Of a stretch of DNA of 64,000 nt, positions 11,557 through 23,281 are shown piece by piece. The position numbers were made by a program, and so were the translations under genes. The notes beneath the pieces are model-generated. The model ran no database searches and was not told the origin of the DNA. It worked only from the letters and a program-made list of their open reading frames with translations. The DNA lies in NCBI RefSeq assembly GCF_964275005.1, contig NC_092688.1, positions 24,677,440 to 24,741,439 of the forward strand, read 5' to 3'. The DNA is from Diadema setosum. Its lineage: Eukaryota; Echinodermata; Echinoidea; Diadematoida; Diadematidae. The first letter of the stretch is position 1. Every line of letters starts with the position of its first letter.

Positions 11557-12762
11557 GTGAGCGTGTGTGTGTGTGTGTATTGTGAGCTGCATGATATGTG
11601 ATGTGTATGATTTGTTGTGTGTGTGTGTGTCTGTGTGTGTGCGTGTGTGTGTAAGTGTGTGTATGTGTGTGTGTTTGGAGTACAATAATACAATATGTAG
11701 AAACTGTGCATGTGTGGTGGTCATAGTGGTAGTGGTTTGTTTGTGTGTGTGTATACGTGTGCCTGTATGCTTACGTGTGTATGTGGAATATAGCGGCGCT
11801 ACTGTGGCAATACAAACGCCTTCAGAGTGTATGAGCACGTGTTTAAAAAATTCACACCAGCGTTGATCTAAAAATAGTATGGGTGTGTGAACCAATATCA
11901 GCGGTGAGGCAGGCTAGGCGAGAGAGAGACCGAGAGAAAATACATACGAGGTAGGTACCCTCCCCAAATGTTATTTGTCTTTGTTCATTTTTCACTGCAG
12001 TCATTTTCTTCCATCAGTCTTATAAACTAGAACGTCCATACCACTATTCTTTGTCCCAGAATAGGTTTGGCAAGCTTTATGCATGAGCGAATAATTTCCA
12101 CACGCCGTAAAAAAATGTGTCGATCGTTTGTTGATTTTAGCACAAACGAACTGCCATTGCACACCGCTAATACATACGTAATACAAACAAACACCAACAA
12201 ACACTCAAACAAATCCTCATAATGCAAATAAACCAACTCAACACTTTTTTCCTTGATATTCATTGATTTCATTCAAATCATTCATAAATCGACTCATTCT
12301 GGGTGTAACATGAAAAAAAAAGTTACAAATGGCAATTCGAAACAGAAACAAATCCATTTGTCAATTTATACCACAAATAATCTCACTTCAACATAGATAA
12401 CTCGATTATAGACCAACCCTACTAACAATTTCTTCACGAGAAAGTTTTGACATGTAGGGCCCTACCAAACCTATATTCCTTGAATACATTGGTTTGGATC
12501 ATGTAACACCTTCTTACTTACAAGGGCATATACATAAAAAAACACACAAATACATTACACAAATCTAAAATGAAATCAGTCATAAAAAACCCGACCACCC
12601 CCTCCCCTCCCCATCCGAAACTACATCTATCCTAAATATTAAATCCTACCAACATCTGTCATACCATTTATAACTATCCTTCTTCAAATCCAATCCCCAA
12701 CCCACCAACCCCTGATTAAACAAAACCTAAATCATCCCACACCCACATTCACCAACCCAAAT

Positions 12763-12794
<32 letters not shown>

Positions 12795-13303
12795 GAAGGT
12801 TCCGTTATTCCGAAGTTTCGTTTTTTTCCGAGGCTTCATTTTAATATCCGAAACACACAATTCCCTATAATACCTAGAGGTTCGTTGATCCAAAAATGAA
12901 ATTCGGAATAACGAACCTTCGGAATAATGAGCCTTCGGACGAATGAGCCTTCGGACGAATGAGCCTTCAGAGTAACAAACTTTTGCAATAACGAAATGTA
13001 ACCCCCTTCCCATATACCGACGCACACCCGAACCGATACCACATTCCTTCCTGATGAAACGATTTCCCAATATTGATAAATAAGACATAATGGACCGTAT
13101 GCAGAAAAGCAGCATCTGCCCGCACGCAAGCTCCACTCCGAATTCATAATTATACAAATCTGCCAAACAAACTCATCAAATTCAAAGCTGCTGATAAAAT
13201 CAATATCAACGTTTATGCCAGCAACAGCTTACTAGTTATCCCTCCCCACGCGCAGCTAAAAAACACATACGCAAAAAACTGACATAATAAACACATTCTT
13301 CCA

Positions 13304-13340
<37 letters not shown>

Positions 13341-13619
13341 AACGGACACTAAATTATCATGTGCACGCGCACATACACACTTCCTTGAAACCTCACCATG
13401 ACTTTTTACATGGCATGTTTGCATGGATGTAGCTATGTAAGTTATGTGTTAGTATTTCAATGATTATGTCCAGAACGATATTACCCAGCAAAATGTGCTT
13501 CGAGGGCGGGCGACAATCCGTGTAGGGGGCGACAATCCGTGCCGCGAACGCCCGTCACGGATTGTCGCCCCGAGCAGGAGGCGACAATCCGTGTAGGGGC
13601 GACAATCCGTGTCGCAACA
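11222..13619. mobile_element. Iteron-ended DNA transposon, element 1 (2398 bp, non-autonomous)
   Basis: Both ends start TGTTGCGACACGGATTGTCG (right end reversed), and the 6-bp target TACCAC is duplicated at 11216-11221 and 13620-13625. The left end packs nine units of CACGGATTGTCGCC in both orientations into about 240 bp; the right end has five. Inside are (TG)n tracts, a nested TTCGGAATAACGAAC repeat element (about 12796-13010) and no credible ORF. It sits 175 bp upstream of the gene A ATG. Superfamily unknown; a 6-bp duplication is reported for Polinton, Dada and IS3EU types. Confidence 0.8.
12796..13010. mobile_element. Nested TTCGGAATAACGAAC-repeat element
   Basis: Short inverted and direct copies of TTCCGAAGGTTCGTTATTCC-like sequence (for example CCTTCGGACGAATGAG twice in a row) lie inside element 1 and are missing from element 2. 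Confidence 0.5.
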
Positions 13620-14740
13620 TACCACAATGATTATAATCGATACGAGCATGACAAAGGGCCGAAGTGCGCGTGGTAAAACTGCGCAGGTACCCTCATTTGT
13701 GTGTCTAAGTACAGTTCGTCAAAATGATTTGCATTTTGATATTCATGTAGCCTTTTTCGAGGCAGTACTAGAGGAAAGTACAGTTACCGTTTTTTATGAA
13801 TATTATGCATTAGTTCAGTAGCAATAGACGATATGCCCGTGGAGTCCCTCCTCCCCCTCTCTCTGTCAAACGCAAAGGTGATTTATTTCTACTTTCATAT
13901 CCGTGTTCGGTTAGGGCTTTACAAAAAGTGCGTTCAGATAGAATATGAATAAAGAATTTCATTGTTTATGTGTTCCTTGAGAGAGCTCATTATGCTCTTT
14001 CATAACTTTCAATTTCGAATCCCTGAGAATCAAGCCACTTCAACCAATCGCATGATGAGGTTTGTGTGATACAACGTTGTCTTGATTTATTTCCTCTCTC
14101 AAAGATCAGGCAATGCAATCGCAGAAATATAGCCACGACAAAATAAAACTATATCACCACCTGTACATTTCATAATACTCAATTCAAAAGCAGTTGGTAC
14201 CAAATAAGAATATGCACTAAGATCATTTAATTTCATATCGATATTATTAATGATGAATATTGTGATATTATGTCTAACTGGGGATTCTGATTTTTATTTC
14301 TTATTTTTTATTTTTTATTTTTTTTTGCTGTCACATAAATTGTATCCGAATCTCAATATTGCTGTCTTTGAGACACAAAATCAATCTATTAATGAATGTG
14401 TGTTGGGGTGACATTGAGTTATTGCTGCTACTAATGATAGTGATTATAAAACTTTCGCATTCTAAAACTGTAGGAAACATCAACGTCCTTCCAAAGTGAA
14501 ACAATCAACTAAGTTATCACAAATTATGATAAGAATAAATTGAGCATGCATTTACGGAGATACTGGCATATGGCTCTCTTTAGTAGCCAATTTAAGGCTG
14601 CGCACAAACTATTCCTCTGTTGCATTTCAGCTATGGTGCACAAAGATGCCCATTCTTTTACATTTCTGTCATCTTAAGGATTTATGGTAATAATGCTTTC
14701 TGATTGAATATTAACCAGTAATAAAACGTATAGTCACACA
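13620..14740. repeat. 5' flank of gene A, duplicated at 44600-45730 (gene B)
   Basis: Starting with AAAGGGCCGAAGTG at both places, the two flanks align through AATGCTTTCT. This is the putative promoter side of the receptor genes. I could not pick a specific core promoter. Confidence 0.7.
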
Positions 14741-15622
14741 TAGTGCATCAGTTTTTAAATTAGTTTCTATTATTCTTATTTTTCCACAAGATTAAAGTTT
14801 GTAGAAATCCTTTGCAGTAAAAATGAAGACTCACGGTCGTTATAGATGACGAAACATTTATCGAATACTGTATTTCACAAATGCAAATTCACAGTATACT
14901 ATTTCAAAGTGTCATGAACTGTTCGTGGACAAGTACCTTCCTAAACTTATAGTAGTAAAGTGTCGAGGTATAGGCTAGGTTAGCAAATACATGTACAATG
15001 TAACCGATCTCACTTTTCCTATTTGCTGTACGTGGTGCATTTAATGGTGCATTTAATGGAAATGTGCTGTGGCAAAATTTTTCGTCTTGTAAGATTAAAT
15101 GTTCAAAACAGATCAAATTTGTTAGCATTCGACCTTTACGATAACACTAAATAGGGAGCCTACTACTTTGGCAAAATACATTTTAGTCATAGAAACTTTC
15201 AAATTCAATCCATTATGGTGAATGGTCAGTTGCTTTCCTTTTTGAATTATACATGTTCATTGCAGTCTCCACACAATTTGCTGGAACCTAAATAGCGCCT
15301 GATTTTATTTTTATTTTTATTTTTACTCTCAGCCAGAGCGTGTTTCTCGGTGTTATTCTTCGTTGCAAAGTATTGATTATAGTTAGGAAATCCCGTTCTA
15401 CTCTTTTAATGCACATTGCGACCAAGCTCTATTTTGATTTGTAAGACATTACACGAAACGATCTCATGAGAAGTGTGCGATTTAATTCGCTGGAATTCTG
15501 TAGTTTGATGACAACAAAATGTAGAGAGAATCGTAAGTCATAGTCTAGGTGCCAGAGTCAGATTTTTGGCCTAACCTTGCTTTACCGTCTGGTGTAACAT
15601 ACACACACATGTACACACCCTC

Positions 15623-15670
<48 letters not shown>

Positions 15671-16822
15671 TACAGACACAGATACACACGCGTGCACCCA
15701 TCCACCCATCCACACACATGCAGACACTCCCTAAGCATTGTACACACTGAGACAAACATAATTATGTAATATTATGTTTGTCAGGCTGTTTGTCGCACAA
15801 ACGAAATAAGTGATCCACGATTTCCAGGCATATTATGGTGAAAGACAATTTTACATGATTGTGTAGGTCCCTAAAGTTTAAGCCAGTTAAGAAAAATAAA
15901 GATATTATGGTTTTATGGATATTATGGTTAGAATTGCATTTACGATGTTGGTTGTCGTAGTAATCGCAACTCGGTACTTCGTGGGACCCGTTACGTTCAG
16001 GTTTTTTTTTTCTTCATATTAAGAAGTAAGGTAACATCCTAGAAATACCAAAGAGATTATGTGTACAAACATAATGTGTGTGTTTTGCAAAGATATGTGT
16101 CTGAGGACAAGCTTTCATCAATACAACATCGCTGAAATGTGTTTTAATACAGCAAAGGAATGAAATGGCTAAAATGCTGATGTGTGAAAGCCATATGCAT
16201 CTCTATTTATTAACATAACTTTGATGAGTACACCTTGCTTTGCTGAAGGGGTTCTCGAAGAGTGTTTTCACGGCATGTGGTGTGTGCCCAGCAGTCAGTG
16301 ACGAAAAAAAAAATGAACTAAACTATCACTTGGCAGAATTTACCTTCAGCGCTGAAACAAACAAAAAAATCTATGCGTAGTTATGTTTAATGTGTAAGCC
16401 ATGTGGCTTCCCTGTCTAACCCTATTTTTTTTTCTAACTGCTTTTATCTTTCCTCGTTGAATAATATAAGACTTGACGGTCTATTAGGTAAATCCATTTG
16501 CTTGTCTGTAGAAGACTGGTGCAAAATGTGATACTAATCTTCATTAACCAGCAGGTCATATATGTTAAAACTTCTTTCCAGGGAGAAGACAATATTCGAT
16601 TCTTATTATCTCATCATTCCGATTACCTCTAACTGTATTTGTCAAGAAAACTGTTAAAAGCTGTCAGAATGTTGCCTACTTTCTGTTTGTTTCTGTGATT
16701 GTATAAAACATTTAATTACCAACAATTTTCTTAATCTTTCTGACAATCCGTTTATAGTGAATTGCAAACACTGAAACTGAATTCACCCTAATATAAAGAC
16801 ATTAAAAGGCATTATTTACCAT
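14740..16822. other. Intergenic, nothing recognised except a (CA)n tract
   Basis: No conserved ORF or splice-supported exon was seen. A (CA)n microsatellite occupies about 15625-15668. Confidence 0.5.
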
Positions 16823-17500
16823 TGACCTACACCACAAAACAAACAAAAAGTCGCCACACATGAAATTTTAGTTAAGAGCATATTCTAAAAGAGGAGAGTT
16901 TAATCTTTAAAATAATGTATAACTCAAATCGCATGGACTTTCCTAACTTTCCAAATATTGGAAAGAAAGCACACTTTCAGGAAAAGTGTGAACTGAGAAA
17001 AGAGGCTCTGAAGTACAATGTCTATTCAAGCGCTTAATCTTTATCAATCCGTGCTGGCTGTGCGATGAATGGGACAAAAAAAAAACAAAAAACACTGGAG
17101 TAACAACAATAAAGGGATTATCAGATCAAACTTGAAATTAATCATGCCTTATCAACACACTCTGTCCTTAATCAATGTCAACTTTCAAAGCAGTAGCTTC
17201 ATCCTTTCAAAAGTTATAGGAGTTGAACGTGGAGAGTGTGTACAAGGTTTTTAAGAAATGAAAAGAGAACTCTAAAGACACTTAATCACACAATTCCACC
17301 AAAAAATGTTCGAGAAAAACTGCTAGAAAATACACTTTCCTGCCAGTTTTATGATCCCAAATTTTAGCATAATGTAGAAGAAGACTTGCTCTTCCAGAAA
17401 ATATGAAAAAATCAAGATCGGCTCGGTTGACCCATTTCACTTATTTTCAGTAGTCACACAAAATCAGTGTGTGCGACTTTTTGTTCGTTTTGTGATGCAG
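16823..17500. mobile_element. 690-bp MITE family, copy 4
   Basis: Begins GACCTACACCACAAAACAAA and ends TTTTGTGATGCAG. The extreme termini are eroded. Confidence 0.65.
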
Positions 17501-17808
17501 ATAGAGATTCATGCAAGGAAAAAGTAGCATTTGTGACCTATGTCTTCCTATTTTTTCCGTAAAATGCTACGGATTTTTGCGTCATTCCATGCAATTAAAA
17601 CATGAAGATTATCTGCAACTCATCGCAGCAATCGAAGTGTGTTGCTGACCGCTGTGCTCGTAGATCCTACTTTAAAACGACACGTATAAAGTGTATGGAT
17701 CTACAGAGGGGAAAAAGCAAGTCAATGAGCAACCCAAGGTTTTGTTATGTTGATTTGGACAAGTGATGAGCGGGAGTGATCTACAATATTTACCTATGGC
17801 TACGCATA

Positions 17809-18484
17809 TGTGACCCTGCACCTCAAAACAAACAAAAAGTCGCCTGACATACATTTTTAGTTAAGACCATATTCTGAAAGAGCAGACCTTAAGCTTTAAA
17901 ATGATGTATAACTTAAATCAAATGGACTCTCCTAACCTATCTAAATATTGGAAAGAAAGCACAAACTCAGGAAAACTGTGAACTCAGAAAAGAGGCTATT
18001 CAAGCGCTTAATCTTTACCAAACCGTGCTGGCTGTGTGATGAATGGGACAAAAAACAGGAAGCAAACCACCAGAGTAACAACAATGAAGGGATCATCAGA
18101 TTAAACTGAAATCAAGCATGCCTTATTACCACATTCTGTCCATAATCAATGCCATCTTTCAAAGCAGTAGCACTATCTTGTCAAAAGTTATTAGAGTTGA
18201 AAGTGAAGAGTGTGGACAAGGTTTTTCAGAAATGAAAAACAGATTCTAAAGACACACCTAATCACACTATTTTGCCAAAAATGTTTGAGATAAACTGCTA
18301 AAAAAAACACACTTTCCTGTTCGTTTTATGATACCAAATTATAGCATAATGTAAACGAAGACCCCCTCTTTCAGAAAATATAAAAAAGTCAAGTTCGGCT
18401 AGGTTGACCCATTTCACTTATTTTCAGTCCTCACGCAAAATCACTGTGTGCGACTTTATGTTCGTTTTGAGGTGCACGGTCACA
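17809..18484. mobile_element. 690-bp MITE family, copy 5 (TA target duplication)
   Basis: Intact termini TGTGACCCTGCACCTC and GAGGTGCACGGTCACA, flanked by TA on both sides. The paralogous site near 57392 (GGATATGCACC) is empty, confirming a 2-bp duplication. Confidence 0.8.
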
Positions 18485-18640
18485 TATGCACTTTGCTCAT
18501 TGTGTGGCGTTATACGATGATTATTTCCCATCAGCCAGTAGGGCGGATACGATACGATGCAAATCAGATTGGAGTGGTCACTAGAGGGTGGGGTTTAGGA
18601 TATTATGACACGCACGAAGCGTTTGCTCAAGTGTTTTGTT

Positions 18641-18761
18641 TCGAATGATAATGACCTTCTCATCGAGGCAGAGAAAAAAGTCCAAAAAAGTCAACTTACC
18701 TTTAAGAAAGAGTGGCCTGTGCAATCTCTGCCTCGATGAGAAGGTCATTATCATTCGAAAC
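18641..18761 (+). repeat. Near-perfect 35-bp inverted repeat with retroelement-like peptide
   Basis: Arms 18641-18674 and 18728-18761 are complementary around TTCGAATGATAATGACCTTC. The right arm on the plus strand encodes NLCLDEKVIIIRNKKALNKR then SEL and a stop, which resembles from memory the C-terminal tail of some reverse-transcriptase/GIY-YIG retroelement ORFs. Coding origin is uncertain. Confidence 0.45.
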
Positions 18762-18999
18762 AAAAAAGCGCTCAACAAAAGGTCCGAACTTTAATATACC
18801 AAAATGTAGACACCGGAACAGGCGAACCATTCATGCGTCAAGCCGATCCACCGCGCCACATAAAGGCAGAAGCACATCACTTTGAAAGTCAACGCCGTCT
18901 CTGTTTTGTATTGGTACCATGGCATTCTACTTCTAGTACTCAAGGCCGTGCTTTGTTTTTATACCGGTATTTTTCTCTCAGACCTGGATCATCAATGGC

Positions 19000-19636
19000 T
19001 CGTGGCAATGCCTCTTATGTGTGACTCATTTTTCACATCTTTTTTCTTTGTAAGTTTGGTAACGGGCTGACCCTATGTCAGAGAGAGGAGCTCAGCACCC
19101 TCCACCCCCCTAGCTGTCTGTTTTCTCTGTTCTGTCCTCACCCTTTCCGCTTTCTTCTATCATTCCTCCTCTTCCATGATGTCCCTGCCTACGAGGCTAA
19201 TGATAATAGAACACCTAGGCCGATAAGTCACTAGAGGCGCCTGCCCCCGGGAAAGGCCGAGACTTCACTGGCGTCGGCCGGTGGGTCCTCTACCTACCTG
19301 GCCGACGGGAACGGCGTAACCTTGCATTTCGGTGCAGGAGTAGGCAGGCGACTTCTTTCCTAAAACCTGTCCCCTTTTTTCTCTGTAAATATTCTCATTT
19401 GTAAATATGAGAATAAATATAATTAGATTTTGTAAATAATTAAAAGTAGTGTAGATTTTTATAAATGTATTTATATAAATATTTGAATTCAATATATTTT
19501 TTTGGAGTAAATTGCCCACCCAGCAGAGATCTCCATAAAGTTAAAAGAACAACAACATTTGAAAGTCAGTCTGCCTGAAGATCGCCACAGCGCGAAACCG
19601 CCGGTAGCGGAAAAGACGCAAAAGCACAGGTACGAC
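19000..19636. other. No gene recognised
   Basis: A GC-richer block (19195-19330) is followed by AT-rich sequence. It may be the 3' part of a retroelement, given the peptide at 18722-18790, but nothing can be assigned. Confidence 0.4.
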
Positions 19637-20087
19637 TGTTGCGACATAAATTGTCGCCCCGTCAAAGATTGTCGCCCCCGGCTCGGGGCGACAATTTTTG
19701 ACGGAGTTGGCGGCAGAAATTGTCGCCCCGTCAAAAATTGTCGTCTGGCGACAATTTTTTTACTATTGTGCAGTGCCCAATTTTTTAACTCAATGGCGAC
19801 AATTTGTGATGGCAATAACAATAGTTGCGACATAGATTGTCGCCCCGTTTGTCGCCCCCGGCTCGGGGCGACAATTTGTGACGGAGTTGGCTGCACAAAT
19901 TGTCGCCCCGTGATGCTTTGTGATGCTTGTGTAGTTCCCATTTTTGACCTCGATGGCGACAATTTGTGATGGCAAAATGAAACTTAGCTACACAAATTGT
20001 CGCCCGCCATGCACTGTGAATTATGTGGTTGGAGTGGTTGCTCCGGTGTTATGCTTTGGTGGGGTGGGTATGACTGGTAAGTTATGC

Positions 20088-20132
<45 letters not shown>

Positions 20133-20922
20133 GGGGGCTGCATGGTACATTGTATGTGCTGTGTATGATTTGTAGGTGCGTATAATAGCCTATGTGACTT
20201 GTGTATGAGTTTGCGTATAGCTGTGTGTGTTGGGGGCTGCATGGTATGTGCTGTGTATGATTTGTAGGTGCATATAATAAGTGACTTGTGTATGCATTTG
20301 CGTTTGTGTGTGTGTGTGTGTCTGTGTGTGTGTGTGTGTTTGGAGTATAATAATACAATATGTGGAAATTGTGCATGTGTGGTGGTTACATAGTGGTAGT
20401 GGTTTGTCTGTCTGTGTGTATACGTGAGCCTGTATGTGTACGTGTGTATGTGGGTACGTGGCGTACATGTATGTGTATAGGGTGTGTGGTGATGGGTGAT
20501 TGTGGGCGCAATTTTGTGCCTGCATGAGTGTATATCTGAGGGGTTTGGTGTTCGTGGGCTACGTACGTAGGTGTGTTGTGTGCGAGCGTCCGTGTGTCTA
20601 CGTAAGCACGCAGGAGATAAAAGGAACGAAACATTCAAGCGACACAATTCCCACAACACGCACAGCGCTCCATCACACACTACACACACACACACACACA
20701 CACACGCACGGACACTAAATTATCATGTGCGCGCGCACATACACACTTCCTTGAAACCTCACCGTTACTTTTTACATTGCATGTTGGCATGGATGTACCA
20801 TGTAAGTTATATTTTGGTATTTCAATGACTATGTCAAGAATGATGTTACCCAGCAAAATGTGCTTCGAGGGCGGGCGACAATCTTTGCCATCTTTGACGG
20901 GGCGACAATTTACGTTGCAACA
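19637..20922. mobile_element. Iteron-ended DNA transposon, element 2 (1286 bp)
   Basis: Ends TGTTGCGACATAAATTGTCG and, reversed, TGTTGCAACGTAAATTGTCG. Target duplication TACGAC at 19631-19636 and 20923-20928. It shares with element 1 the GGTATGACTGGTAAGTTATG start of the (TG)n core and the last 170 bp before the right terminus. Its iterons read AAATTGTCGCC or AAGATTGTCGCC instead of CGGATTGTCGCC. Confidence 0.8.
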
Positions 20923-21035
20923 TACGACTAATATGCTCTGCTTGACAGCATCGAACACTTTCCATCAATCGTGAACAAACTATATATTCCCGACGGATAT
21001 ATACCAAATGGATGTATAAATATATATATATGATG

Positions 21036-21170
<135 letters not shown>

Positions 21171-21735
21171 TAGTGCGATGATGCTGATACTCGTACCATA
21201 CGCCTCTGTCATCTTAGAAAGAATTATAATCGACACAACGTAAAACAGAAGATGACTGATGACAGGTCATTATGGAGTAATGAACATAATACATTAAATA
21301 CAAATAAATTAAATGGCAACACGCCATCTACACTTTACTGTACCCGGGTTTCATGCCTATCATTGTGAGTGTTTGTAAACCAGCTGTAGGAGTTAAAGAC
21401 CGGCAATGACCACGAAAATGCTCAATGTATTGTATTTTTAAACAATCCTCCACTGACACACTTGCATGAACACCGCTGAACCTAATTCTTTATACCATCG
21501 GAACCTTCCCCACTCCTGCCTGACATGCATCATGGCACACACACCCTCCCTACCAATATATCACATGATCACTCTCATCCCGCCACAAACAGCCACAAGA
21601 CAACCCAAGAAACACGCACGTCTGCTCAGCAGGTAACTATTTTATTAAGTTTAGTTATGATATGTGTTTAATGTTTTTTATTGTATGATATGCTTGTATG
21701 TAACATATTATACCCATTACTAAGTATTATATTTA

Positions 21736-22373
21736 TGTGACCCTGCACCACATAACAAACAAAAAGTCGCCAGACATTGATTTTAGTTAAGGGCAGATTC
21801 TGAAAGAGCAGACTCTAAGCTCTAAATGATGCATAACTCAATTCAAATGGATTCTCCTAACCTATATAAATGCTGGAAAGAAAGCACACACTCTGGAAAG
21901 TGTAAACTGAGAAAAGAGGCTTTGAAGTACAGGGTCTATTCAAGTGTTTAATCTTTACTAAGCCAAGCTATTAAGCTGATTCAGATTTCAGATTGAGCTG
22001 AAATTGAGCATGGTCTATTCCCATATCCTGACCATGATAGATTTCAACTTTCAGAGAAGTAGCATCATCTTTTTAAAAGTTATTAGAGTTCAAAGTGAAG
22101 AGGGTGCAAAGGATTTTCAAGAAATAAAAGGGGCATCTAAGAAAAATCTGATCACAATATTCTACCAAAAAACTGTAGAAAAAACTGCTAAAATCCCACT
22201 TTCCTATTCAATTTATGATCCAAAACTCAGGAATGTTATGTAAAAGAAAAATAGCTCTTTTAGAAAATTTGGAAAACTCAAAATTGACTAGGTTGACCCA
22301 GTTCACCTTTCTTGAGTCCTCACGTGTAATCGAGTGGTGCGACTTTTTGTTTGTTTTGTGATGCACGGTCACA
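21736..22373. mobile_element. 690-bp MITE family, copy 6
   Basis: TGTGACCCTGCACCACATAA at the left end and TGTGATGCACGGTCACA at the right end, flanked by TA. Confidence 0.75.
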
Positions 22374-22393
22374 TATATCTGCTTACAGTTATA

Positions 22394-23281
22394 CAGTGCA
22401 TATAAAATAACACAACAAGATTTAATTTCGCATTTGTGAAGATTGTGTTAACATTACAACAAAATGAGTAGCAACATCTTAAAGCCACATATCTCCTCTT
22501 TCAAATGATATCTTATTCATTCTTACACGGTCATGGATGGCTGAGTTATCATTCTTTTTGGACAATGGGTCAAATTGGACTTGGGACCAAATTTTAGTGA
22601 GTAAGACCAGCATAAATCCTTTTCATTTCTCCTTTTCTTTTTTGGCATGTTCAGACAGGTGAGACATACCGTAATATGTGGATGCTCCATTTTTTGTTTG
22701 AATGTTCAGACAGGCATCATAATGTGGAGTGGCTACCACGATCTCGGGATCTGAATTGTGACTTCTTTCTTTGGGGTTATCTCAAGAGCAAAGTGTTCAT
22801 TACCCCTCCACCTGACATTGCAACTCTGAGACAAAGAATCACTGATGAGTTTGAAGCTCTACGCCACCAAGCCCCAATGATTCGTAGGGCTGTGCGTGAG
22901 AAGGAGAAAAGAGCTCATCTCTATATGGAAAGGAATGATGGCCATGTTGAGGGGCATGGGATGTAATGTTAAAAAGAGATATCCGAACGAAGACAATGGT
23001 AAATTGCGATTATTAATTTCATTATTCCATTTGTTAGGTTAATTTCTAATAAGGTGCATTGATTCTTGCAGTGTCAAAAGTTGGTCCCAAGTCCGATTTG
23101 ACCCAGTCCAAAAAGAATGATTACTCAGCCATCCATGACCGTGTATGAATAAATAAGATATCATTGGAAAGAGGAGATATGGGGTTTTAAGATGTTGCTA
23201 CTCACTTTGGTGTAAAGTTAACACAATCTTCACAAATTCAAAATTAAATCTTGTTGCGTTTTTTTTTGTTGATACGCACTG
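22394..23281 (+). mobile_element. Tc1/mariner-type relic with terminal inverted repeats
   Basis: 888 bp with inverted ends CAGTGCATATAAAATAACAC and, reversed, CAGTGCGTATCAACAAAAAA, flanked by TA at both ends. The inverted similarity reaches about 190 bp inward (for example CATGGATGGCTGAGT). It retains only the end of a transposase ORF, so it is a deletion derivative. Confidence 0.8.
22676..22966 (+). pseudogene. C-terminal transposase remnant
   Basis: The frame reads WLPRSRDLNCDFFLWGYLKS, then TPPPDIATLRQRI and GGHVEGHGM-like NDGHVEGHGM at the end. The first motif is the third-acid region of the Tc1/mariner DDE/D catalytic core, and the rest is the family's C-terminus. The DNA-binding domain and the first two catalytic residues are missing. 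Confidence 0.75.

Noticed and set aside
11245..11895. 216-codon minus-strand ORF rich in His-Thr
   Set aside because: It is a translation of (CA)n and iteron DNA. The same holds for the ORFs across 20021-20701, 15545-15759 and 12732-13166.
19575..19605. Hammerhead-ribozyme-like core (CTGAAGA ... GAAAC), also at 23442
   Set aside because: The first stem II pair and the U before the cleavage position do not fit, so the match is not better than chance in a window this long.
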